DNA of 64,000 bases from Thecamonas trahens ATCC 50062 (taxonomy: Eukaryota; Apusozoa; Apusomonadida; Apusomonadidae): positions 248,854 through 312,853 of the forward strand of contig NW_013657642.1 of assembly GCF_000142905.1 (NCBI RefSeq), written 5' to 3'. A program made the position numbers and the translations under genes. Below the pieces are notes generated by a model that saw nothing but the letters and a program-made list of their open reading frames with translations, did not search any database and was not told where the DNA came from. The stretch's first letter is position 1. Every line of letters starts with the position of its first letter. This document shows, in pieces, positions 9,901 through 17,088 of this stretch.

Positions 9901-9980
9901 GCCTCGAGCCTCTCTTCGGACGCCGAGCCACCAAGCTCGAGCATTTGAACCGAGCGACCAGGTACGGTGGACTTGGCCAT
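6951..9980 (-). CDS. Voltage-gated K+ channel with cyclic-nucleotide-binding domain and PB1-like tail
   Basis: This 1009-residue protein is of the CNG/HCN/EAG superfamily. A Ser/Pro-rich N-terminus carries two tandem copies of SPQPEPYGLAL. S1 starts near residue 187 (CIDIVIVVILVYNVL). S4, at about 297-330, has regularly spaced Arg/Lys (LKLIRLLRLLRLVRISRVIR). The pore filter GLGYGD at about 397-402 predicts K+ selectivity. A C-linker and a cyclic-nucleotide-binding fold follow (about 525-615), with FFGEMALFRPDHARSATV as the phosphate-binding cassette; its Arg is present. After an Arg-Ser-rich segment, residues about 790-890 look like a PB1/ubiquitin-like fold ending in ILVELKVW. The ATG at 9980 (MAKSTVPGR) was chosen because the frame upstream runs through simple repeats. 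It should sit in the plasma membrane; the ligand is unknown. Confidence 0.85.
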   Translation of the reverse strand: MAKSTVPGRSVQMLELGGSASEERLEASGSPSPDAAEVYVGVGSPLDRRRRRVLSGGGSMPLAAMPAASGSGLSADSLSPQPEPYGLALSPQPEPYGLALSPSGGSLSPSGGELEAGTPVALPGLGDHRGTPGESLLFLPPGDDELLLVRPEIMVAQVSGAADGTLAPTPASTGFKPWYIINPKSLTRRCIDIVIVVILVYNVLVTPFRVCFALNAPIWLFVVESVMDFVFVVDVVANFVTAVLDDSVTPPYLITNVDVIAKRYIKTWFAIDAISSIPFDLLMFIFVSPSNSDRDVWRLSKTVRTLKLIRLLRLLRLVRISRVIRKWRFRFNLNSAYLRLLKLLIAMLVFAHLAACFWFYVATSQGASARTWVDDAGLRHASTAAQYIGSLYWAIMTVTGLGYGDIVPTNSEERVFIIFAMFLGISLFSYSVGAMSQLVHRLESSPLNDRLDSVNAYMKYRSLPKSIQDDIREHYYRTWESRQAAHDEKTILTELSARLRNTVSLYVKEHEMASNAFFHGVSPSFVAETLLRMTTSAASAGDVILREGYTGSELFLIYSGVVQVTNADHSLLFATLSSGSFFGEMALFRPDHARSATVTAASAVRLGVISLNDLIEVLSLHPEDIDSWAVLRIAHQRAKHLNAAVEAYTCCWEANPLFKDTSDHTIKISVENLFVRSDINWWQTYRSNQSVDQQLLASLAARNSGSKSDDGRDQANLSRSRSRSRSPHARQESHTGLLASRAFVRRQSLVTGSVMSPPPRPPRLRVSTAHQLGGLPELSPPSSPVQDSVPSTLTIYARRSDGPPGTATVVPIDLPAWSFATSKYDMLLRSAALALGIDPVNVLAVWFIPADRPALKIELSTEGQLRQLLASLSGTTSILVELKVWSSVAARERASSRVVGFVPSPTITPSSSSMSAADDSLSDVEYSADSDSAPSAVAVSPADLALSDAASEWSSFPASRSESSASSGYDDQPRSPAPASPAPPSVPPSPLIQRMKNLNSSIVTLSQRL

Positions 9981-9989
9981 GATGGAAGG

Positions 9990-10080
9990 GGTGAGGTGAG
10001 GTGAGGTGAGGTGGGGGTGGGGGGGGGTGGGAGGCAGTCGCAGTCGCAGTCGCAGTCGCAGTCGCAGTCGCAGTCGCAGT
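9990..10080. repeat. Simple repeats (GGTGA)n and (CAGTCG)n in the channel 5' region
   Basis: About five GGTGA units (9990-10013) begin ten bases upstream of the channel start codon. A G-rich stretch follows, then about 7.7 perfect copies of the hexamer CAGTCG (10035-10080). Both lie between divergent genes and probably fall in the 5' UTR or promoter of the channel gene. Confidence 0.85.
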
Positions 10081-10219
10081 GGCGGACGTTGCGGCGGAAT
10101 GAGTCGGAGCTGCGGACAGCCGCCGACGGCAGTGAACAGTCGGACTGGGCGTAGCTCGCCGGCCGGGGAAGTCCACCCATAGCAAGCCTGCCCACGCACG
10201 CACGCACACAACTCTTTGC

Positions 10220-11665
10220 ATGCGGTGGTTGAGCGTGGCGCGCAAGAGCAGGGCTGGGTGGCGGGCGGCATGGCGTGGCATGGCTGGCGTGCCGCGGATG
10301 GGGGTGTCGCTGCGCGAGGTGAGCGCGGCGTCCGAGGTCGAGTCCGGGCTTGCGCTGCAGCGGGCGGTCGCGCTGGGGCTGGACGTGGTGGACACGGCGT
10401 CGAGCCACGGGCTGGGCGCGTCGCGCGGGCCGCTGGAGGAGCTGTCGCGGACGGCGGCGCCGGGCGTGGTGCATGGGATGGAGTTGATGGCGCGGGCGGC
10501 GCTCCCTGCGCCCGGCACGACCGAAAGCGACGCCGCGGTGGCGGCCGCGCTGGAGGCGTGCCTGACAAGCGCGAGTGAGACAGTGCGACAGCCCAACGTG
10601 GTGCTTGTCGAGCCACCGCCCCTGCCTGAGTCGCGGGCGACGCCGCTTGACGCTGGCTGGCTCCTCCAGCTGCATGCTGCGTATCGCTGGCTCGACGGGC
10701 GGCCCGAGGTCGATGCCTACGGCCTCGCGCTCACGCCTGACCACGTCACCGGCCTGGCATCGGCCGCATCGGCCGCGGGAGACCGCGAGCTGGCCTCGCT
10801 CCTTCCGAGTGCTGCGTACGGCTCGGCCTTCTCGCACGTCGTCGTGCCAGCCACGGTCTCGTTCCTTCACCACCGCGGCGGCGCCATCCTCGCTGCACTC
10901 GCATCGCTGGTCAAGCTCCGCAAGCTCACGCTTGTCGGCACGTTACCGCTCGAGGGCCTCGAGCTTGAGGTCTCGCCCGAAGTTCAGGACGTGGCCGCAA
11001 GTGACCGCGAGGCGTGGCGCGAGCTCGAGGCGGCGGCTGCTAAGCGGTTGCAGGACGCCGTCAACCGGGCCATCCATCTCGAGCTTGCGGCAGACAACGA
11101 TGCAAGTGACGACGACTCGCGGCCGGCGCTAGCGCGTGCCTTGGTGGCCTCGCTTGACTTTGGTGCACTACCTGGGCCGCGGGCGTGGAACGCGTTTGCC
11201 CGCCTCTCGCTCGCGCCGGCGGTAACCGAGGTTGTCCGTGGCGGGAGGGGGAATCCGGCTGGCTCGTCGTGGGGCGTGGCGTACATGCTTGCGATGCGCA
11301 ACATGGCCCACGCGCTTGAGGAGCTCTGTGCGGTCTCATCGTCCAAGCGGGCGGTGACGCTGAGCACAACGGCTGAGCAGGTCCTCGCCTCGCTTCGCCA
11401 CGACTTTGCCGACGAGCCGCAGGCGCATCTTGCGCTCAACCTGCACGGCGCCTCTCTGGCGCGGCGGCTGACGATGCTCGTCATCTGTGCTCGTCGCTAC
11501 GACGTAGTCCTCGGCTCCGCCGCCAGCCTCGATGCTGTCGAGGAGCTCGCCGCAGCCCACCGCGACGCCGAGGCGCTCGACGGCCACCTGCCACCGCATG
11601 TCGCGCAGGACGCGCTCGCCACCATCATGGCATCGGTCGCGCCGGCTGCCAAGACCCGTGCCTAG
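10220..11665 (+). CDS. Aldo/keto-reductase-like protein, possibly mitochondrial
   Basis: A single exon encodes 481 residues. The N-terminus is rich in Arg and Trp with few acidic residues (MRWLSVARKSRAGWRAAWRG), like a mitochondrial presequence; a start at Met21 (10280) is possible. The segment ALGLDVVDTASSHGLG resembles the early strand of aldo/keto reductases that carries the catalytic-region Asp (usually FDTAxxYG). Later YDVVLGSAASLDAVEEL resembles the conserved C-terminal segment that recognises NADP. The usual Tyr and Lys of the tetrad are not clear, so activity is uncertain. The protein is longer than the family norm of about 320. Its TAG stop shares a CTAG with the convergent GH130-like gene. 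Confidence 0.5.
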   Translation: MRWLSVARKSRAGWRAAWRGMAGVPRMGVSLREVSAASEVESGLALQRAVALGLDVVDTASSHGLGASRGPLEELSRTAAPGVVHGMELMARAALPAPGTTESDAAVAAALEACLTSASETVRQPNVVLVEPPPLPESRATPLDAGWLLQLHAAYRWLDGRPEVDAYGLALTPDHVTGLASAASAAGDRELASLLPSAAYGSAFSHVVVPATVSFLHHRGGAILAALASLVKLRKLTLVGTLPLEGLELEVSPEVQDVAASDREAWRELEAAAAKRLQDAVNRAIHLELAADNDASDDDSRPALARALVASLDFGALPGPRAWNAFARLSLAPAVTEVVRGGRGNPAGSSWGVAYMLAMRNMAHALEELCAVSSSKRAVTLSTTAEQVLASLRHDFADEPQAHLALNLHGASLARRLTMLVICARRYDVVLGSAASLDAVEELAAAHRDAEALDGHLPPHVAQDALATIMASVAPAAKTRA

Positions 11666-12077
11666 TTTACGGCCACGCTCCAGGTTCCGGTTGCATAATC
11701 CTTGGCAAAGGCCACCCTAGCGACGCCAACGTCCGAGTCGGCCGCGCCATACCAGACGATAAAGGTGTCAGCCGTGGCCGTCGGTGCGCTGGCCAAGACA
11801 AAGATGACATTTGGCGTGAGAGCCTCATTCGGCAGGACGCCCTTCTCCCACGCCTCGGTCGAGACGAGCAGCGGCGCGTTCGAGCGGGCTAGGACCTTAG
11901 TTGGATCGGCCGAGTCGAGAATGGCCCAGCCCGGTGCGTACCGCAGGTCGCAGCCCGACTTGGGCGAAGGCATGCAGCCGGCTGCGCGGACGGGGTGTCA
12001 GCCGCCGCAAAGGCAGCAGCAGTGGACAAGGCAACAACAAGAAGAAAAGCTCCTGCTTGGAGCGGTTGTGAGGGCAT
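11662..12077 (-). CDS. Short secreted protein with GH130-type C-terminal segment (frame break)
   Basis: Two minus-strand frames appear to make one small gene. From 12077, MPSQPLQAGAFLLVVALS and the Ala-rich stretch after it form a clear signal peptide. The frame then changes near the G4 run at 11992-11995 (C4 on the sense strand); one extra base there would join it to the 103-codon frame that starts at 11973. That part carries DPTKVLARS, PNVIFVL and IVWYGAADSDVGVARV, the hallmark end of glycoside hydrolase family 130 (mannoside phosphorylases and hydrolases). A full GH130 is about 300-350 residues, so most of the five-bladed catalytic domain, including catalytic residues, is missing. It may be a decayed copy, a small lectin-like remnant or an assembly collapse. 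The stop is shared with the neighbour through CTAG. Confidence 0.5.
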
Positions 12078-12590
12078 AGAGCCACGATCGCCAGCGCTAA
12101 ACAAGGCCAGGACAGACTGTCCTCGGTTGGAGAGAGAGAGAGTGAAAGTGCTCCGTGCGTGCCTTCAAACCCGGTATTCAAGCTCGATCTCAGCCGTACA
12201 GCCATGTACGAGCGCAACAGACACACACACGGGATGTGTACAACTTGATGTACCCGTAGATGGGTGTAAGTGGCTCGGATGACTTTGTGCGAGGATGGTG
12301 GTTGTTGCAAACGGCTCGACGGCTGTATTGTGTTCAGTCAATTATATATAAATGTAAAACTGTAAAAATATAGTTTTCATGCTCAATTATAAAATGTTGT
12401 AAATATATGTATTATTACTGGTTGTAATATGTAATAGTAGTATTTTTACTGTTTTTGTGTCCGTTTTTGAATGATTTATAACTTTGGTCCTACATGTTGC
12501 GTTTCAGAGCCATGCCACGGGAGATAAGCAGAGTCATGGTCATCGCCTCGCTCCTACCACCTCCTCCTTCGACACCGCCGCCTCCACCAT
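12078..12590. other. Intergenic region with an AT-rich island
   Basis: This 513-base gap between two minus-strand genes contains no supported gene. It holds a GA microsatellite (about 12131-12141) and, at 12329-12486, a striking AT-rich stretch. By direct count, 12341-12480 has 27 G or C in 140 bases, about 19%. Several TGTAAA motifs occur there. It probably contains the 3' UTR of the propeller gene and the promoter of the GH130-like gene. Confidence 0.7.
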
Positions 12591-13922
12591 TTACTCGTTG
12601 CTCTTCTCTACACCTCGTGCATCGTTCCAGCCATCAGCAGTGGCTACAGCCGCTGCAATCATCCACACAATCTCGAGCGGCAAAATACCGAGGCCAGAAT
12701 CGGCCTCACGGCGCTTGGCGATGATGAGCACAGTCTCAATAGCAGCCCGAACAGGCAGGGGAAACATGTGGTGACGCTCCGGCCGCCAGTGAACCCAGCC
12801 CCAAAGCGGAATCTTGTGGAGGCTCGTCGTCCGAGAGCCAAAGTGCGGCCGAACAGCAACAAGCAGGACCGGCGGCATGAGGTGTGCGAGCACGGCCATC
12901 GATCCAATGTACGGCCCGGGAGGAAGCCATGGACGGAGCTCGCGCGACTCAGTGGCAAGCTCGCTCCGATCGATTTTTTGCGACGAGAGCGAGACAATCG
13001 AGCCGTCGCCGCACAGCGTGCGAACGTCGTCGGTCCGGGTGTCGAGCACCCGCACCCGCCAGAAACCGCAACCCGCGCCGTCGGCAAAGACAAGCGTCCG
13101 GGTATCGCCCACGCACTGGAGACTCTGCACTAGTGCTGGATACTCGAGCAGGACCTGGGCTCCGCGCCCGTCGGCGTGGCCGAGCGCCGGGCCACTCGGC
13201 CCGGCAACAATCGTAAACGGTGCGGCAAGCGCCAGTGGCTCCGCCGATGCCAGTCTCGTGCCCAGCACGGCGTAGTCGGAAAAAACATACACCCGCTCGT
13301 CGACGAGCGTGACGTGAGAAACGTGCATGAGATGATCTCCACTGTCGAGCGTCACTGCAGCGCCAGACTCGAGATCAAGCGCTCGGACAGAAAACGCCGC
13401 GGCATCCGAGACGAGGACGGTGCGTGCGTCCGGCGCGGGCCAAGCCATACCCGAGGCAGACGCCCAGGTCGGCGCCTCGCCATCTACCACCTTGACGGCC
13501 TTGCTTGAGCGGAGGAAGATGCCCTTACCGGCCTCCTTGCGCCCGCTCACCCGGCTCAACGCTTGCCCGGGAAGAGTAGACCGGGCGATGATCTGGCCGT
13601 ACTCGTCGCCAACCCAGGCGTGAACGCACCCATCCTCGGCCGGCCGAATCGCAAACAACGCGCCGTGGCACCTGCCTGCAACGCCACCGACCTCCACCAG
13701 CTCGCCGCCCTCGCCCAGCTCGAGCATCCGCAGCGAAACGACCGAGTTCGCCTGAAAGCCCAGCGCCTTCAGCGGCAAGTGCGCCACATACACACTCTCC
13801 CGCAGGCCGTCCAGCACCGACGGCCCGTTGCAGATGGTGACCACCCGCCCGTCCAATGGCGCTATGTCCAGCACTTCCCACCCATACCCGACCTCGTGCC
13901 ACACACACCCACTGCTCGCCAT
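12591..13922 (-). CDS. Propeller-like protein with C-terminal helical motif
   Basis: The protein has 443 residues when started at the ATG at 13922 (MASSGCVWHEVGYGW); the frame is open further upstream but runs into AC and C repeats. Several segments look like beta-propeller blades of NHL or kelch-like type: GWEVLDIAPLDGRVVTIC, VLVSDAAAFSVRALDLESG, TLVDERVYVFSDYAVLGT and TLVFADGAGCGFWRVRVLD. The C-terminus has VRAAIETVLIIAKRR followed by LGILPLEIVWMI, a short amphipathic two-helix unit reminiscent of F-box or SOCS-type adaptor helices. From memory, similar tails close many protist repeat proteins. A role as a ubiquitin-ligase adaptor is only a guess. Confidence 0.6.
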   Translation of the reverse strand: MASSGCVWHEVGYGWEVLDIAPLDGRVVTICNGPSVLDGLRESVYVAHLPLKALGFQANSVVSLRMLELGEGGELVEVGGVAGRCHGALFAIRPAEDGCVHAWVGDEYGQIIARSTLPGQALSRVSGRKEAGKGIFLRSSKAVKVVDGEAPTWASASGMAWPAPDARTVLVSDAAAFSVRALDLESGAAVTLDSGDHLMHVSHVTLVDERVYVFSDYAVLGTRLASAEPLALAAPFTIVAGPSGPALGHADGRGAQVLLEYPALVQSLQCVGDTRTLVFADGAGCGFWRVRVLDTRTDDVRTLCGDGSIVSLSSQKIDRSELATESRELRPWLPPGPYIGSMAVLAHLMPPVLLVAVRPHFGSRTTSLHKIPLWGWVHWRPERHHMFPLPVRAAIETVLIIAKRREADSGLGILPLEIVWMIAAAVATADGWNDARGVEKSNE

Positions 13923-13956
13923 TCCTTTCGGTGGAGACAAGCTGCCGCCGAATCCG

Positions 13957-13995
13957 CCCCCCCCCCCCCCCCACCACACACACACATACACTGTG
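13957..13995. repeat. C16 homopolymer followed by CA repeat
   Basis: Sixteen C residues (13957-13972) are followed by a CA-rich microsatellite just upstream of the start of the minus-strand propeller gene. This pattern recurs in non-coding parts of the window. Confidence 0.9.
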
Positions 13996-14070
13996 AGCGC
14001 AGCACTTCAATGTCAACGCCCATGCTCCTCCTTGTTCTCTGACAACTTCTACAACAACCTCTGCCTCTGC

Positions 14071-15401
14071 TCAGAACATCAGCTTCTTGACAGGCCCAGC
14101 GTCCTCACCATCATCGCCGCCTTCGATCGCGCCGCCTGCAAGACCTTTGGCACGCTTGGCCGGAGACTCGGCCATGACCACGGGCGAGGCGACAGCGCGC
14201 TTGCCATTGGTGCTGCTCGATGCGGCGCTGGTGTCCATGCCGATGGCGCCCGAGGCCTCGTCGTCCGAGTCAAAACCAAGAGCGGCCTCGCGAGCTCGGG
14301 TGCGGGCCGACTCGGGCAGCGGCAGCTCGCTGATAGGCAGCGGCGGCGGAGAGTTGGTAAAGTACGGGTGCTGGAGTGCCTCAGTGGCAGAAATCCGCGA
14401 CGCCGGGTTGTAGGCGAGCATGGCCACCATAAGATCGACGGCGTCCGCGGGCGCCGAGGCCACAACCTTGCCGAGAGCGATGCCGTTGCTCGGCTCAAAC
14501 TCGACAAAGTCCGGCAGCTCCGAGACACCGGGCCAGACCGCGTTGTTGACCGTGCCCAGGATCGCAAAGATGCACGAGAGCTGGTCAAGGTCGGTCTCGC
14601 CCTGGAACAGCGGCGCGCGCATGTAGAGCTCGGCAAAGATGCAACCCATGGCCCACATGTCGACACCTGCGCCGTACGCCCGCGCACCAAACAGCAGCTC
14701 GGGTGCCCGCCACCACCGCGTCGCCACCTGGTGCGTCATCCGCCGGTTCGGCGAGCCGTACATCCGCGCCATACCGAAATCCGCAATCTTGACGCCCTCG
14801 GTCGCCGAGACCAGCAGGTTCTCGGGCTTGAGATCGCGGTGGAGGACCCAGGTGTCATGCATTGCCGCCAAGCCCTCGAGTGTCATCTTCATGTACGCCT
14901 TGATCTCCGGCGTGCCGAGTCGGAGCGACGGGTCGCGCACAATCGCCTCCAGATCGGTCTCGCAAAAGTCCATCACCAGATGAATTCCGCCGCGATGCAC
15001 AAACACCTCCTGCAGCGAAACCACATGCGGATGCCGCAACTCCTGCAGCAGTCGGATCTCGCGTACCGCCGAAAAGTTGACTCCTTCCCGCGCGTCTCCC
15101 TGATTGATCCGCTTGATAGCCACCGTCTGTCGCAGCCCCGCGCCACCGCCGCAGCATCGCCCCGAGCCAGCCCCAAGCCCAAGCCACACCCATTCCCCAC
15201 CATGAGCCACCCGGCACCATTCCCTAACCCCCCCCCCCCTCCCTCCGCCCCCGCCCCGCCCCCATCCCCGCCCCTGCTCCCCCCGTCCCCCCTTCCCCCA
15301 ACCACCTCCACCCGTACCTTGCCGTCCTCCTTGCGCCGCGCCCGATACACCACACCATACTGGCCCTTGCCCGCCTCGCTCAGCTTGTCATACTTGTCCA
15401 T
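14071..15401 (-). CDS. CDK7: Cyclin-dependent kinase 7 (CAK/TFIIH kinase), two exons
   Basis: Exon 1 is 15401-15318 (28 codons, MDKYDKLSEAGKGQYGVVYR). The intron is 15317-15127 (GTACGG to GACAG, phase 0). Exon 2 is 15126-14071. The spliced product has 379 residues; human CDK7 has 346. The Gly-rich loop GKGQYGVVY, VAIKR lysine, catalytic HRDLKPEN, ADFG and the activation segment THQVATRWWRAPELLFGA are all present. The NFSAVREIRLLQEL helix and GSPNR segment are typical of CDK7 rather than CDK1/2. CDK7 with cyclin H and MAT1 phosphorylates cell-cycle CDKs and the Pol II C-terminal domain. The last 70 or so residues are a charged tail with KRAVASP and PAKRAK. The gene is divergent from PNP. Confidence 0.92.
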
Positions 15402-15824
15402 GCCGCCGATACCAACTCCTTGCCAGTCGCCTAGTCGCCAACCCCAAGCCCAACGCCCGAGACAACTGTACCCCTCCCGCGGTGCTGGTCCTCACCGCTC
15501 GAAAGCGGCTGGGTTGAGAGATGGCGTGCGANNNNNNNNNNNNNNNNNNNNNNNNNNNNNNNNNNNNNNNNNNNNNNNNNNNNNNNNNNNNNNNNNNNNN
15601 NNNNNNNNNNNNNNNNNNNNNNNNNNNNNNNCCTGATAGCCGCTCGACTCCCCTCCCTCTCCCCCCCCCCCCCCCCCCAACTCATCCGCCCACCAGCAAA
15701 TCACATGCCAGCCAGCCGCCGACTGGGGTCTCCACCACCCGCCGACCACGTCACCGCCACCGCCTCCACCACTGCCACCGCCACCGCCTCCACCCCTCTC
15801 TCTCTTTTCTCTCTCCCTCCTTCA
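15402..15824. promoter_or_regulatory. Divergent CDK7/PNP promoter region interrupted by an assembly gap
   Basis: No gene is seen. The region holds C-rich tracts, including C18 at 15661-15678, and the 100-N gap. It lies between the start codons of CDK7 (minus) and PNP (plus), so both promoters are here. CT-rich sequence just before the PNP start may be its 5' UTR. Confidence 0.6.
15532..15631. other. Assembly gap (100 N)
   Basis: Exactly 100 N, the usual placeholder for a gap of unknown size. The flanks are C-rich, so difficult homopolymer sequence is a likely cause. Confidence 0.98.
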
Positions 15825-16837
15825 ATGTCTGCAGTCTCCCCCAAGCGCGAAGCCTCTGAGCCCGCTGACAACCAGCGCCCGACCAAGGTCGCCAAGCCCC
15901 TCGACGGCGCCCAGTCAGTACGCCCTCTTGCTCTCCCGCTCCCGCTGACCTATCAAGCCACTGCGCCCACACTCCCCCCCCCCCCCTCCACACACACTCA
16001 CTCACTCCCTCCACACACCCATAGGCTGGTGCCCCCGCCGCAGCCTACATCCGCACCAAGCTGCCGGGCTTTGCCCCGCGGCTGGCCATCATCCTCGGCT
16101 CGGGCATGGGCGGTGTCGCCGACGCCATCGAGGACAAGACCGAGTTCCCCTACTCGGAGCTCCCGGGCTTCCCGGTCTCGACCGTCCAGGGCCACGCCGG
16201 CACTTTTGTCTGCGGTACGCTCGAGGGCGTCCAGGTTGCCTGCCTCAAGGGCCGCGTGCACCTCTACGAGGGCACCGACCCGCAGCTCATCCGCGCTCCG
16301 ATCTACACCTTTAAGGAGCTCGGCTGCGAGATCATGTTCTCCACCTCGGCTGTCGGCTCGCTCCGTGAGGACGTCGGCCCCGGCGAGCTCTTCCTCCTCA
16401 AGGACCACATCAACCTGCAGGCCCGCAACCCGCTTATCGGCCCCAACGACCCCATCGGCCCGCGCTTCCCCTCGCTGCTCAACGCCTACGACCCGGCCCT
16501 CCGCGCCCTCATCCAGGCCAAGGCTGCCGAGAACGAGATCAACATCACTGAGGGCGTGTACCTCGCCTGCCTCGGCCCGTCGTTCGAGACCCCGGCCGAG
16601 ATCAAGGCCTTCAAGATCCTCGGCGCCGACTGCGTCGGCATGTCTGTCGTCCCCGAGGTCATCGTCGCCCGCCACTGCGACCTCCGCGTCGCCACCGTCT
16701 CCATCGTCGTCAACCTCGCCGCTGGCCTCACCAACGAGCACATCACCCACGACGAGACCCTCCACTTCTCCGGGCTCGCTGCCGGCAAGGTCACCCAGCT
16801 CGTCAAGTCCTTCATCGCTGCCAACGGCGAGTGGTAG
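15825..16837 (+). CDS. PNP: Purine nucleoside phosphorylase, two exons
   Basis: Exon 1 is 15825-15917 (31 codons, MSAVSPKREASEPADN). The intron is 15918-16024 (GTACGC to CCATAG, phase 0, with a C11-type tract). Exon 2 is 16025-16837. The 301-residue product is close to the 289 of the human trimeric enzyme, which splits inosine and guanosine with phosphate in purine salvage. Visible motifs are LGSGMGG (phosphate loop), GHAGTFVCG, GRVHLYEG, GPSFETPAEI with the purine-binding Glu, GADCVGMSVVPEVIVARH, and VVNLAAG. The Asn in the last motif corresponds to the residue that favours 6-oxopurines over adenosine. The STSAVGSL segment replaces the more usual TNAAGGL. Confidence 0.92.
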
Positions 16838-17088
16838 TCTGCTGCGCCACGTCTCCGTGCCCCACACCCGTCGGCCTCCCCCCCACACACACCCTCTTTC
16901 TCCAAGTGAATGTCAGTGAGATCCCGCCCTGCTGTCCAACCCCCGTTCGCCCGCCCGTCCGCCACCCCCCTGCCAAAACCGACTGCGACCGACTCGGATG
17001 ACGCCATGCGCACGTCGTGCCTTCCTTCGCCTCCCCCCCTTCCTTCCCCACCGTCCACACCCACACCCACACCCAACTCATCCACACC

